DNA of 64,000 bases from contig JAJFHD010000038.1 of the NCBI GenBank assembly GCA_021775805.1, positions 1 to 64,000 on the forward strand. The letters run 5' to 3'. The translations under genes were made by a program, and so were the position numbers. Positions 1 through 8,932 of this stretch are shown one piece after another. The notes beneath the pieces are model-generated. The model was not told the origin of the DNA and did not search any database. It was given only the letters and a program-made list of their open reading frames with translations. How positions within the stretch are numbered: position 1 is the first letter of the stretch; every line of letters begins with the position of its first letter. The DNA is from Alphaproteobacteria bacterium. Its GTDB lineage: Bacteria > Pseudomonadota > Alphaproteobacteria > Rhizobiales > JAJFHC01.

Positions 1-303
1 CGCGGCGTCAACGTCTTTCCGACCCAGATCGAGGAAATTGTCGTGAAGAGCGGCGGGCTCTCGCCACACTACCAGATCGAACTGTACAAGAGCGGCAACC
101 TCGACGCCATGCGGGCGCATGTGGAATTGGACGCCGACGCAACCGGCGCTTCACAAGACGACCAGACTGCCATTGCCCGTGCTTTTGAGAAATCCGTCAA
201 GGACATGATCGGCATCTCAATCGATGTGGTCATACATCAACCCGGCGGTGTGCCACGGTCCGAGGGCAAGGCTCAGCGGGTCGTCGACAGGCGGCTGGGC
301 TGA
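1..303 (+). CDS. paaK: Phenylacetate-CoA ligase, C-terminal fragment (5' truncated by window edge)
   Basis: About 100 residues are in frame from base 1 to a TGA at 301-303. They match the C-terminal lid domain of PaaK-type AMP-forming ligases: RGVNVFPTQIEE at the start (the family's hinge and lid entry), a middle beta-alpha-beta stretch with HVELDAD, and an end with VPRSEGKAQRVVDRR, where the family lysine that acts in catalysis lies in the SEGKAQR motif. The enzyme activates phenylacetate to phenylacetyl-CoA, the first step of aerobic hybrid phenylacetate degradation in the cytoplasm. The next gene, 18 bp downstream, encodes PaaX, the repressor that responds to phenylacetyl-CoA, which supports the call. 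The GTG at base 43 is internal and not the start. Confidence 0.88.
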   Translation, partial: RGVNVFPTQIEEIVVKSGGLSPHYQIELYKSGNLDAMRAHVELDADATGASQDDQTAIARAFEKSVKDMIGISIDVVIHQPGGVPRSEGKAQRVVDRRLG

Positions 304-321
304 CCGGGACGGACACACTCC

Positions 322-1260
322 ATGACGTCAACCGACGTGCAAACACCGCTGGACCGGGAAGTCGGCAGACTTCTTCAAGACCTCGACCTGCGCGCCAATT
401 CGCTCATCATCACGATTTTCGGTGACACGGTCCTGCCCCATGGCGGGGTCCTGTCGCTTGGCACCCTGATCGCCATCTCACGGGAATTCGGCATCGGCGA
501 ACGGCTCGTGCGCACCGGCGTCTACAGGTTGTCACAGGACGGCTGGCTCTCGTCAACCGCGCGAGGGCGCAGATCGTTTTATGCCATTACCGACAGTGGC
601 CGCGACAAGTTCGAAGATGCCCAAAGCAGGATCTATTCACACCGGCCCAAGACCTGGGACAACCAATGGCAACTGGTGAAAATTCTGCCGCAGATGTCGC
701 AAGCCGACCGCCAGATCCTGCGGCGCGAACTGACATGGCTCGGATTCGGGCAGATCAGCCCCACATTTCTGGTCCATCCCAGCGCCGAGGGCGGCGCCAC
801 AAGACGAACCGTCACCGAACTGCGACTGGAAGGCCAGGTATTTGTATTTCGCGCCGCAATGGAGGATTTCATCGAGGCCACGACCGTTCGAATGGCAACA
901 TCCCAGGCGTGGCCGCTCGAGGATCTCGAAGCCGACTACCGGAGATTCATTGAACAGTTCGAGCACATCGGCACGGCGGACAATCTTGCTGCCCTGTCGC
1001 CGCGTGACTGCTTCGTTCTGCGCACGCTCCTGATACACGACTACCGCCGGATCCTCCTCAAGGATCCCCAACTCCCCGATGTCCTTCTCGACAAGGATTG
1101 GCAGGGCCACGTCGCGGGCGAAAAGTGCTCCGACATCTATCGCCGTATCGTCCACCGGTCGGAAGATTTCGTGGCACATAACCTGGAATCGATGGACAGC
1201 GCCTTTACCCTCGCAGACGATCTTTTCTGGACACGGTTCGGCGGATTGCCAAAACCCTGA
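322..1260 (+). CDS. paaX: Phenylacetic acid catabolism repressor PaaX
   Basis: 312 residues, the usual PaaX length. The N-terminal third (about residues 20-95) is a winged-helix domain (ISREFGIGERLVRTGVYRLSQDGWL as the recognition region) with the family phrase LIITIFGDTVLPHGG. The middle PaaX domain contains WDNQWQLVKILPQ, and the C-terminal domain ends with an ADDLFWTRFGG-type segment. Known PaaX proteins repress paa genes and are released by phenylacetyl-CoA. It follows the paaK end by 18 bp, so it is probably in the same transcript. The start is the ATG at 322; no strong Shine-Dalgarno is seen, only GGACGGAC about 8 bases upstream. Confidence 0.92.
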   Translation: MTSTDVQTPLDREVGRLLQDLDLRANSLIITIFGDTVLPHGGVLSLGTLIAISREFGIGERLVRTGVYRLSQDGWLSSTARGRRSFYAITDSGRDKFEDAQSRIYSHRPKTWDNQWQLVKILPQMSQADRQILRRELTWLGFGQISPTFLVHPSAEGGATRRTVTELRLEGQVFVFRAAMEDFIEATTVRMATSQAWPLEDLEADYRRFIEQFEHIGTADNLAALSPRDCFVLRTLLIHDYRRILLKDPQLPDVLLDKDWQGHVAGEKCSDIYRRIVHRSEDFVAHNLESMDSAFTLADDLFWTRFGGLPKP

Positions 1261-1318
1261 TCGTTCTGTATGTCCCCGTTGCAACCGCATTCATTGACAA
1301 TCGCCGGAGACCAGATCC

Positions 1319-1981
1319 ATGACCTACGCCGATGATGCCTGGAGTGAAATCACACCCCTCTTCGAAGCCATGGTGGCGCAGCCTTTTAACCAGGAACTCG
1401 CCGCCGGGATCCTGTCGCGTGACCGGTTCTGTTACTACATGATCCAAGACGCCCACTACCTGGGCATGTTCTCCAAGGCCCTTGCCGTAGCGTCTGCAAA
1501 GGCGCCAAAAGCCCGCGGACAGGTCATTCTTTCCCACGCCGCCCACGATGCCATCGTGGTTGAAAGAGCCCTGCACGAAGAGTTTTTCGGGCACTTCGGG
1601 CTGACCGACGACAAGGTCGCAGACACGCCTCTGTCGCCCACCTGCCTCGCCTACGGCCATTTCCTGGTATCGACGGCACACACCGGCAGCTATGCCGTTG
1701 CCCTTGGAGCGCTGCTTCCCTGTTTCCAGATCTACTGGGAGGTCGGCAAGCGCCTGTTCGACATCGCCGTGCCGGACAACCCCTACCGGAAGTGGATCGA
1801 CACCTATATCGATGACGACTATTCCGGCGTCGTCAAGAACGTCATCGCCCTGACCGACGAGGCCCACGACACAGCGTCCGCACGCGAACGCACCGCCATG
1901 CACGAAGCCTACCTCCACGCCACCAGGCTCGAATGGATGTTCTGGGACGCCGCCTACCGAATGGAAGAGTGGCCGGTGTGA
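1319..1981 (+). CDS. tenA: TenA family aminopyrimidine aminohydrolase (thiaminase II)
   Basis: 220 residues. All catalytic positions of Bacillus subtilis TenA are present at the same numbering: D44, Y47, Y112, C135, Y163 and E205 (QDAHYLG, LAYGHF, LLPCFQIYWEVG, DTYIDDD, RLEWMFW). Members hydrolyse 4-amino-5-aminomethyl-2-methylpyrimidine to HMP, salvaging degraded thiamine. It starts 58 bp after paaX with GGAGACC upstream of the ATG, so it may be read from the paa transcript although its function belongs with the convergent thi operon (thiYXZDE) on the other strand. A caution is that distant TenA_C proteins do not all act on thiamine derivatives, but complete residue conservation argues for the classic reaction. 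Confidence 0.9.
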   Translation: MTYADDAWSEITPLFEAMVAQPFNQELAAGILSRDRFCYYMIQDAHYLGMFSKALAVASAKAPKARGQVILSHAAHDAIVVERALHEEFFGHFGLTDDKVADTPLSPTCLAYGHFLVSTAHTGSYAVALGALLPCFQIYWEVGKRLFDIAVPDNPYRKWIDTYIDDDYSGVVKNVIALTDEAHDTASARERTAMHEAYLHATRLEWMFWDAAYRMEEWPV

Positions 1982-2050
1982 TCGCGTCTGGGGCCAACAC
2001 TGGCCAACTTTGGTTTACGAGGGCAAACATATTGCAGTGAGCACCTTCGT

Positions 2051-2134
2051 TTCCCGGGCGCGATGCAGCACGCCAGTGGTGCTTCGCTGAACCGGGACCG
2101 CGCCAATCTCAAACGGTTGCGCCTGGTAAGATCC
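2051..2134 (+). repeat. Dispersed intergenic hairpin repeat, copy A
   Basis: About 84 bp lying between the convergent stops of tenA and thiY. It aligns without gaps to copies at 13213 and 37867. The core has CCCGG and CCGGG ends, GCGA/TCGC and GCA/TGC arms, and the shared word GCGATGCAGCA, so it can fold as an imperfect hairpin. The copy is followed by a less conserved tail (CAAACG region). Found only between genes here, which is typical of bacterial palindromic repeats. Confidence 0.75.
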
Positions 2135-2211
2135 TTGTGTGCTGATTGTGTGCGATATTGGAGTGGGTGGGAAACGAAGGCTGTTATGGAGCAACATGTC
2201 CCCACCCAACG

Positions 2212-3168
2212 TCACTCTCCCGCCGAAACATCCCTGGCATATGTGTCAAGCGCCGGGATTGTCTTGATCAGCCCCTGGTTCATCAGGAACTTCGCGAAAC
2301 GCTCGTAGCGGCCCTTGTCGAGGGCCGCCGGACGCAGGGCGAACCGTGCAACCGTGTCGCGCCAGGCACGCTTGTTCAGTTCGTCGCTGAGATCCTTGCC
2401 CGCCTTCGAGAATATTGTCCAGGCCTCGGTCGGGTGATTGATGATGAACAGGGTCGCCCGTTCGATGGCACGCAGGAACGCCGTGACGGTCGCACTGGCG
2501 GCCGCATCCTTGTTCGCAACAAAGATCAGTTCGTCATAGGCCGGCACCCCCTCCTCTTCCGGGTAGAACGCCCGGCCCGGCCGGTTGACGATGTCCATCT
2601 GGTTGAGTTCGAAATTGCGGAAGGCGCCGATAACCGCGTCGACCTGGCCGCTGATCAGGGACGGTGACAGAGAGAAATTCACGTTCACCAGTTCCACATC
2701 GGCTGTCGTCAGGCCGTGCTTGGCCAGCATGCCGCCCAGCAGTGCCTCCTCGAATCCACCGACGGAATAGCCGACCTTCTTGCCCTTGAGGTCGGCGATC
2801 GACTTGATCGGTCCGTCTTTGAGGACAACCAGAGAATTGAGCGGCGTGGCCACCAATGTGCCTACGCGCACAAGCGGCAGTCCGGCCTCCACCTGCAGGT
2901 GCAGTTGAGGCTGGTAGGACACCGCAATGTCGGCCTTGCCGGCCGCCACCAGCTTGGGCGGATCGTTGGGGTTCGCCGGCGCGATCAGTTCGACGTCGAG
3001 GCCTTCCTGATTGAAGAAGCCCTTGTCACGGGCAATGATGAGAGGGCCGTGATCGGGGTTCACGAACCAGTCCAGCAGCACCGTCATCTTGTCCAGCGCA
3101 TGCGCCGGCGTCAGCGACATGAAGAGAATGGCGGCAGCAGCAATCAGGTTGTTCAAGGGTTTCATCAT
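2212..3168 (-). CDS. thiY: Pyrimidine-precursor ABC transporter, substrate-binding protein (ThiY/NMT1 type)
   Basis: 318 residues with an N-terminal signal peptide (about residues 1-24, ending THA-like TPAHA), then an NMT1/THI5-like periplasmic binding fold: LDWFVNPDHGPLIIARDKGFF near the start, PANPNDPPKLVAAGKADIAVSYQP in lobe 1, and SVGGFEEALLG after the hinge. Known ThiY proteins bind formylaminopyrimidine released from degraded thiamine. I place the start at the tandem ATG at 3166-3168, preceded by AGGAAA; an in-frame extension upstream runs antiparallel through thiX and lacks a signal peptide. It is the last gene of the TPP-riboswitch operon, following thiX by 20 bp. Confidence 0.87.
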   Translation of the reverse strand: MMKPLNNLIAAAAILFMSLTPAHALDKMTVLLDWFVNPDHGPLIIARDKGFFNQEGLDVELIAPANPNDPPKLVAAGKADIAVSYQPQLHLQVEAGLPLVRVGTLVATPLNSLVVLKDGPIKSIADLKGKKVGYSVGGFEEALLGGMLAKHGLTTADVELVNVNFSLSPSLISGQVDAVIGAFRNFELNQMDIVNRPGRAFYPEEEGVPAYDELIFVANKDAAASATVTAFLRAIERATLFIINHPTEAWTIFSKAGKDLSDELNKRAWRDTVARFALRPAALDKGRYERFAKFLMNQGLIKTIPALDTYARDVSAGE

Positions 3169-3188
3169 TCGTTTCCTGTTGGAGAGAC

Positions 3189-3944
3189 TTACAACGCAAG
3201 ATGGCTTTCCGGGGACCAACGCACCAGACGGCGCATGCCGTGATCCACGGCGAAATAGAGCGCAAGGGCCAAAGCCCCCAGCACCAGCAGGGCGGCAAAC
3301 ATGAGGTCGATCTGCATGCGGCCGTTGGCGTGCAGCATCACGTAACCGAGACCCCGGCTGGAGCCCACCCATTCGCCCACCACCGCACCGATCGGGGCAA
3401 CCGAGGCGGCTATGCGAACGCCCGACGCAAAGGCCGGCATGGCAGCGGGGACCTTGATGTGGCGCAGGATGGCAGTTGTCGACGCACCCATCGTGCGGGC
3501 GAGGTCGACCCACACCGGATCGGTACGCCGCAGGCCGTCGTAGAAAGCGGCGGTCACCGGGAAATAGATGATCAACACCGCCATGGCAACCTTGGAGGCC
3601 ATGCCATAACCCAGCCACAAGGTCAGAAGCGGCGCCAGGGCAAAGACCGGCAGGGCCTGGCTGACCACCAGAAGCGGCAGCACCCACCGGCGTGCGGACC
3701 CGAAGGACACCAGAACCAAACCGCTCAGAACACCCAGCACAACCCCAATCGCCAGGCCCGCCAGAATCTCGAAAGCCGTCACCAGGGCATTCGCCGCTAG
3801 CGTTTCGTAGCGGTCGACCAGGGCCAGGAGGACACGGTCAGGCCCGGGCAGAATGAAATGGGGAACACCGGTCACAACAACCAGGCCCTGCCAAAGCAGA
3901 AGAATTCCCGTCGTGCTGAGCAGTGCCCGTCCCCACGCGTTCAT
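3189..3944 (-). CDS. thiX: Pyrimidine-precursor ABC transporter, permease (ThiX type)
   Basis: 251 residues with about six hydrophobic segments and the binding-protein-dependent permease loop (around residues 150-185: DLARTMGASTTAILRHIKVPAAMP), which docks on the ATPase. The start ATG overlaps the thiZ stop by four bases (ATGA). SsuC/TauC-type permeases look similar; the assignment to pyrimidine import rests on its place between thiZ and thiY in a riboswitch-controlled thiamine operon. Confidence 0.83.
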   Translation of the reverse strand: MNAWGRALLSTTGILLLWQGLVVVTGVPHFILPGPDRVLLALVDRYETLAANALVTAFEILAGLAIGVVLGVLSGLVLVSFGSARRWVLPLLVVSQALPVFALAPLLTLWLGYGMASKVAMAVLIIYFPVTAAFYDGLRRTDPVWVDLARTMGASTTAILRHIKVPAAMPAFASGVRIAASVAPIGAVVGEWVGSSRGLGYVMLHANGRMQIDLMFAALLVLGALALALYFAVDHGMRRLVRWSPESHLAL

Positions 3945-4704
3945 TGCAGTTCAGCCCTTTCGAAGGACTCCGCGGCCCGGGTGAGTCGCTCGAGCAGGTT
4001 GGCCTGCAGTTCCAGCACGCCCGCATCGGTGCCACGCCGTGGCGTCTGCCCATCGGGCTTCATCGGTTCATCGAGCGTGACGGGAAGTTCGTGAAGCACA
4101 TAGATTCTATGCCCCAGGCGCAGCGCCTCCATCGGACTATGGGTGACAAGCAGCACGGTCCGGTCACTGAGCAGCTCGGCGACAAGATCCTGCAACCGGT
4201 GGCGCGTGATCGCGTCAAGGGCTGAGAACGGCTCATCCATGAGAACCACCGGGCGATCCTCCATCAAGGTCCGCGCCAGCGCCACACGTTGCCGCATGCC
4301 GCCGGATAGCGTCGACGGCAGATCGTTGGCCACCCGTTCCAAGCCAACACGCCGCAGGTACAACATTGCCTCGTCCGCTCGGGCACCTCCAGCGCCTCTC
4401 CTGCCCTCCCGCAACCTGAAGCCGATCGTCACGTTGTCGATCACCGAAAGCCACGGCAGCAGGCCGTCGTTCTGGGCCATGAAAGAAAGCCGCCCGTCAA
4501 CCGGCTTTCCATCCTCATCCGCAATCGTTCCGCCGTCCAGCAGTCCGGCCACAAGGCGCAACAGGGTCGACTTGCCACAGCCCGACGGTCCCAGCAGACA
4601 GGTCCACGTGCCCGCCGCGACCGGCAGGGTGAAGTTGTCGAATAGAGTGCGGCCCTCATAATCGAAATGAGGCACGTGAACCGTCAAGGCCGGGGCGGAC
4701 TGGG

Positions 4705-4708
<4 letters not shown>
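3941..4708 (-). CDS. thiZ: Pyrimidine-precursor ABC transporter, ATP-binding protein (ThiZ type)
   Basis: 255 residues of a single ABC domain: Walker A GPSGCGKST, Q-loop in FMAQNDGLLPW, signature LSGGMRQRVALAR, Walker B VVLMDEPF and switch His in LLVTHSPMEA. I start it at the ATG at 4708, which overlaps the thiD stop as ATGA; the longer reading from 4738 would intrude 30 bases further into thiD. It powers uptake through ThiX using substrate caught by ThiY. The sequence is of the SsuB/TauB/ThiZ class, so specificity is taken from context. Confidence 0.85.
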
Positions 4709-5528
<820 letters not shown>

Positions 5529-5532
<4 letters not shown>

Positions 5533-6188
5533 GACGACTCCTCGCCAAGAGCTCCGCGGACCGCCGACGTCAGCTTCCGGGCAGCAGAGGCCACATCGGC
5601 CCTCATGAACAGGTCTGAAATCACCGCAACACCATCGGCGCCCGCTGCAATCACGGAAGCGGCGTTCTGCGCGGTTATCCCCGCAATCCCGACCACCGGG
5701 CGCCCGGCGGCATGGCGCCCCAGCACACGTCGGATCACATCCAGCCCGTCAGTTCCAATCGGCGGGTCGGGGTTGTTCTTGCTGGCCGTGGCAAACACCC
5801 CGCCAACCCCGAAATAGTCGGCAAGACCGACATTGTCCGCCTGGGCTTCTTCGTTGGAGTGAATTGTCAGGCCCAGGATCGCGTCGTCGCCAAGCAGCCG
5901 CCGGACATCTTCCGGAGCCATGTCGTCATTGCCCACATGCACACCGTCGGCGCCCGCGGCCAGGGCGACATCGACCCGGTCATTGATCAGGAGCGGTATG
6001 CGGCGCGGTCTGGTGACGTCGAGAATGGCGCGCGCCTGCCGGACCATCTCCCGCGTCGATCCCGTCTTGTTGCGCAACTGAAACACAGTCACGCCACCGT
6101 CAGCTGCCTCGCCCGCAAGCCGGTCCAGGGGCCGGCCCTGGCACCGCGACGGGTCGAGAATTCCGTAGACTGCATAATCTGGCTTCAT
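5529..6188 (-). CDS. thiE: Thiamine-phosphate synthase
   Basis: 219 residues of a TIM-barrel Thi[14 protein letters not shown] (pyrophosphate site), [25 protein letters not shown], then [10 protein letters not shown] and [26 protein letters not shown]. It joins HMP-PP with thiazole phosphate to give thiamine phosphate. The start is the ATG at 6188, with GAGGAG seven bases upstream; an in-frame extension to 6242 runs into the leader. It is the first gene of the operon, behind the TPP riboswitch. No thiG/thiC genes for de novo synthesis are in the window. Confidence 0.92.
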
Positions 6189-6313
6189 CGCCAACTCCTC
6201 AGACGAACACGGTCGGGCGATCGAGCGCCGTGACACGTACAAAATTCTGGTGGGGGTCGTCTACAGGAGTTTCGGTTTTGAACTTAGAGGATCACGGCAA
6301 ACCGAAAGTCAGG

Positions 6314-6402
6314 CATCAATTCCCTCCGCCAGCGTGAACTGGATCAGGTTCGACGGGTTGGCAGTTGCCTCTCAGCCCCGGTTAAAGGGACACCCCGTTG
6401 AG
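6314..6402 (-). ncRNA. TPP riboswitch (THI element)
   Basis: Read on the minus strand it carries the conserved blocks in order: ACGGGGTG at the 5' side, GGGGCTGAGAGG (the pyrimidine-sensing CTGAGA loop), AACCCGTCGAACCTGATC (the conserved ACCTGATC), and GCGGAGGGAA at the 3' side. It ends about 125 nt before the thiE start, leaving room for an expression platform. It should repress thiE-thiD-thiZ-thiX-thiY when thiamine pyrophosphate is abundant. The tenA gene on the other strand has no such element nearby. Confidence 0.95.
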
Positions 6403-6484
6403 CACAAGCGCGACGTTATAGGGGAAATGCTTACCGGTGCAAACAGAATCTGGCGACAGAAGGTGCCTTTGGCGTTCGGCAAGC

Positions 6485-7099
6485 TCACTCGAACCAGACA
6501 TTCGACGACGGGATCTTTTTCTTCTTGCCCTTGGGCCCCGGCTTCTTTTGCCAGAACATCTGGACCGCATAATAGCGGTTGCCCTTCTGGACGACGCCGG
6601 TGCTCACGAACCGGTAGTCATGGGCCATGAGGTTGCGGCGATGGCCCGTACTTCCCAGCCAGACCTTCATCATGTGGCGGGCCTGTCCATCCGCGGTGGA
6701 ACTGCGTTTCTGGCTGCGCAGGGCGTTTTCACCGCGGATGCCCCGGTCTTTCCCGCCAAAGGCTGCAAACCTGACGACGAACCGGTCGCCTCGCTTGGAG
6801 CGGTGACCGACGTCACCGGTCCGCAGAATATCGATCGCCTGCGCCCGGGCCGCCGTTCGAAGCAGATTGCTGGCCTTGAGACTACCGCGTCCGTTGCGTT
6901 TGCGCTCCGATGAGGCCAGCCGGTTCAATCGTGTTTCAAGATCGCCGCGAAACCTGGCCCCCGCAGGCGGATTGCCGACAATCCGTTGCGCATAGGCGCG
7001 ATAGGTCTCTCTGGCCTGGCTGTCCATATCGCCGGCAAAGACAAGCCCCGCCAGCGTGACGATCGCCCCTGCCGCGCATCGAAGAAACAGGCTAGTCAC
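6485..7099 (-). CDS. Secreted CAP/SCP-domain protein (YkwD-like)
   Basis: 204 residues starting with a GTG and a short hydrophobic signal segment (about residues 3-23, AAGAIVTLAGLVFAG). Residues 55-185 form a CAP (cysteine-rich secretory protein, PR-1) domain: LNRLASSERKRNG, the first helix with LRTAARAQAIDILRTGDVGHRS, GENAL, then WLGSTGHRRNLMAHDYRFVSTGVV, the usual His/Glu cavity residues. The C-terminus is very basic (GPKGKKKK). The role of bacterial CAP proteins is largely unknown; some bind lipid or act in the envelope. It is divergent from purB and does not appear linked to the thiamine operon. Confidence 0.82.
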   Translation of the reverse strand: MTSLFLRCAAGAIVTLAGLVFAGDMDSQARETYRAYAQRIVGNPPAGARFRGDLETRLNRLASSERKRNGRGSLKASNLLRTAARAQAIDILRTGDVGHRSKRGDRFVVRFAAFGGKDRGIRGENALRSQKRSSTADGQARHMMKVWLGSTGHRRNLMAHDYRFVSTGVVQKGNRYYAVQMFWQKKPGPKGKKKKIPSSNVWFE

Positions 7100-7219
7100 A
7101 GTTTCTTGCTCCGAAAATCGGTACCATCATTCACAAAACCCGAACGCTCATGCCCCATTGAGCGCGAGCCCGCCATCTGCTACAGGGTTCGCCTTCCCAC
7201 GGCAACCCCAGAGGCGCAA

Positions 7220-8533
7220 ATGATTCCCCGCTACACCCGTCCCGAAATGTCTCAGATCTGGGAGCCTGAGTCGAAATTCCGGATCTGGTTCGAAATCGAG
7301 GCCCATGCCTGCGACGCCCTCGCCGATCTCGGCGTGATCCCCAAGGAAGCCGCCACGACGATCTGGGAAAAGGGCGCCTTCGAAGTCGACCGGATCGATC
7401 AGATCGAACGGGAAGTCAAGCACGACGTCATTGCCTTCCTGACCAACCTCGCCGAGCACGTCGGACCCGAGGCCCGCTTCGTCCATCAGGGCATGACCTC
7501 GTCGGACGTGCTCGATACCTGCTTCAATGTCCAGCTCGTGCGTGCAGCCGATCTCCTGCTGGCGGACATGGATGGACTGCTCGCCGCTATCAAGAAGCGC
7601 GCCTACGAGCACAAGGACACGGTCTGCGTCGGGCGCAGCCACGCAATCCATGCCGAACCGGTGACTTTCGGATTGAAAATGGCGCAGGCCTACGCCGAAT
7701 TCTCGCGCAACCGCGAACGCCTGGTGCACGCCCGCCGCGAGATCGCCACCTGCGCCATCTCCGGCGCCGTCGGCACGTTCGCCAACATCGACCCGAGGGT
7801 CGAAGAACATGTGGCCGCAGCGCTCGGACTTGAGGCTGAACCGATCTCGACACAAGTCATCCCGCGCGACCGCCACGCCATGTTCTTTTCCATCCTGGCC
7901 GTCGTTGCCAGTTCGATCGAACGGCTGGCGACCGAAATCCGTCACCTGCAGCGCACGGAAGTCCTCGAAGCGGAGGAGTACTTCTCGCCTGGCCAGAAAG
8001 GCTCATCCGCCATGCCCCACAAGCGCAACCCGGTGCTGACCGAAAACCTGACCGGTCTCGCCCGCCTGGTGCGCGCCACCGTCATGCCGGCACTGGAGAA
8101 CGTGGCCCTGTGGCACGAGCGCGATATCTCTCACTCATCGGTGGAGCGCGGCATCGGGCCGGACGCTACCGTCACCCTGGACTTCGCCCTGGTCAGATTA
8201 ACCGGCGTGATCGACAAACTGTTGGTCTACCCGGAAAACATGCAGAAGAACCTGGACCGGCTGGGCGGTCTCATCCATTCCCAGCGGATCCTGCTCGCCC
8301 TCACCCAGGCCGGTGTATCGCGCGAGGACGCCTACCGCATCGTCCAGCAGAACGCCATGCCGGTCTGGCGCGGCGAAGGCAACTTCCTCGACCTGCTCAA
8401 GGCCGACCCGGAAGTCTCCGCCGCCCTCAGCGATGGGGAACTGGAAAGCCTGTTCGATCTTGGCTATCACACCAAGCATGTGGACACGATCTTTGCCCGG
8501 GTGTTCGGGGAAGCGTATCCCAGGCGAAGGTAA
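7220..8533 (+). CDS. purB: Adenylosuccinate lyase
   Basis: 437 residues. Family signature near residue 265 is SSAMPHKRNP, with the flexible catalytic serine loop GQKGSSAM just before, and the N-terminal MTSSDVLDT region and GRSHAIHAEP His motif. It catalyses two steps: SAICAR to AICAR plus fumarate, and adenylosuccinate to AMP. The ATG at 7220 is chosen (AGAGG upstream); an in-frame extension from 6986 is the shadow of the neighbouring gene. In many alphaproteobacteria purB stands next to the DUF1476/purC block, which here begins 7 kb further on, suggesting insertion in between. Confidence 0.95.
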   Translation: MIPRYTRPEMSQIWEPESKFRIWFEIEAHACDALADLGVIPKEAATTIWEKGAFEVDRIDQIEREVKHDVIAFLTNLAEHVGPEARFVHQGMTSSDVLDTCFNVQLVRAADLLLADMDGLLAAIKKRAYEHKDTVCVGRSHAIHAEPVTFGLKMAQAYAEFSRNRERLVHARREIATCAISGAVGTFANIDPRVEEHVAAALGLEAEPISTQVIPRDRHAMFFSILAVVASSIERLATEIRHLQRTEVLEAEEYFSPGQKGSSAMPHKRNPVLTENLTGLARLVRATVMPALENVALWHERDISHSSVERGIGPDATVTLDFALVRLTGVIDKLLVYPENMQKNLDRLGGLIHSQRILLALTQAGVSREDAYRIVQQNAMPVWRGEGNFLDLLKADPEVSAALSDGELESLFDLGYHTKHVDTIFARVFGEAYPRRR

Positions 8534-8932
8534 TCGAAGCCGCCGTGCGCAGTGAAGATGAAGGGGCCTTGCTCGTAAATCGCTCATTTCCGCTCGATGA
8601 AATCGAGGCTGCGAATGGGGAAAAACGGCCTTCAAATGGTCTCCGTTTGTCCACTTTACGACGCCGATTCGACAAGCAAGTGATGCCAAAAGCCACCGTC
8701 GAAGAATACATTGGATATCACGCAAACCGCCCGCGGAATTTATCAAGTTGACCCCTTCGGGCAAGTTGTGTTCTCCCGCCAACGACTGCCCTTTCTCCGT
8801 CGATCAAGCAGACGAAAAACTCCAACCTCTGGAGAATATACTAAGAAAACATACTTCAGCCGCATTCACCGCCAAAGCTGCGATTTGCAATACTAAGTAT
8901 TAAAGCGAACATGTGCGAAGGTTGTTTCTAGT
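8534..8932. other. Gene-free stretch between purB and the M19-like gene
   Basis: About 400 bp with no convincing reading frame, tRNA or terminator. Base composition falls from GC-rich near purB to distinctly AT-rich after about 8780, so the left edge of the low-GC segment probably lies here. No inverted repeats or direct repeats that would mark an insertion were found by eye. Confidence 0.5.

Noticed and set aside
3169..3687. N-terminal extension of thiY reading through thiX
   Set aside because: It is a frame-shifted reading of the permease gene; the tandem ATG at 3166-3168 has a ribosome site and begins a signal peptide.
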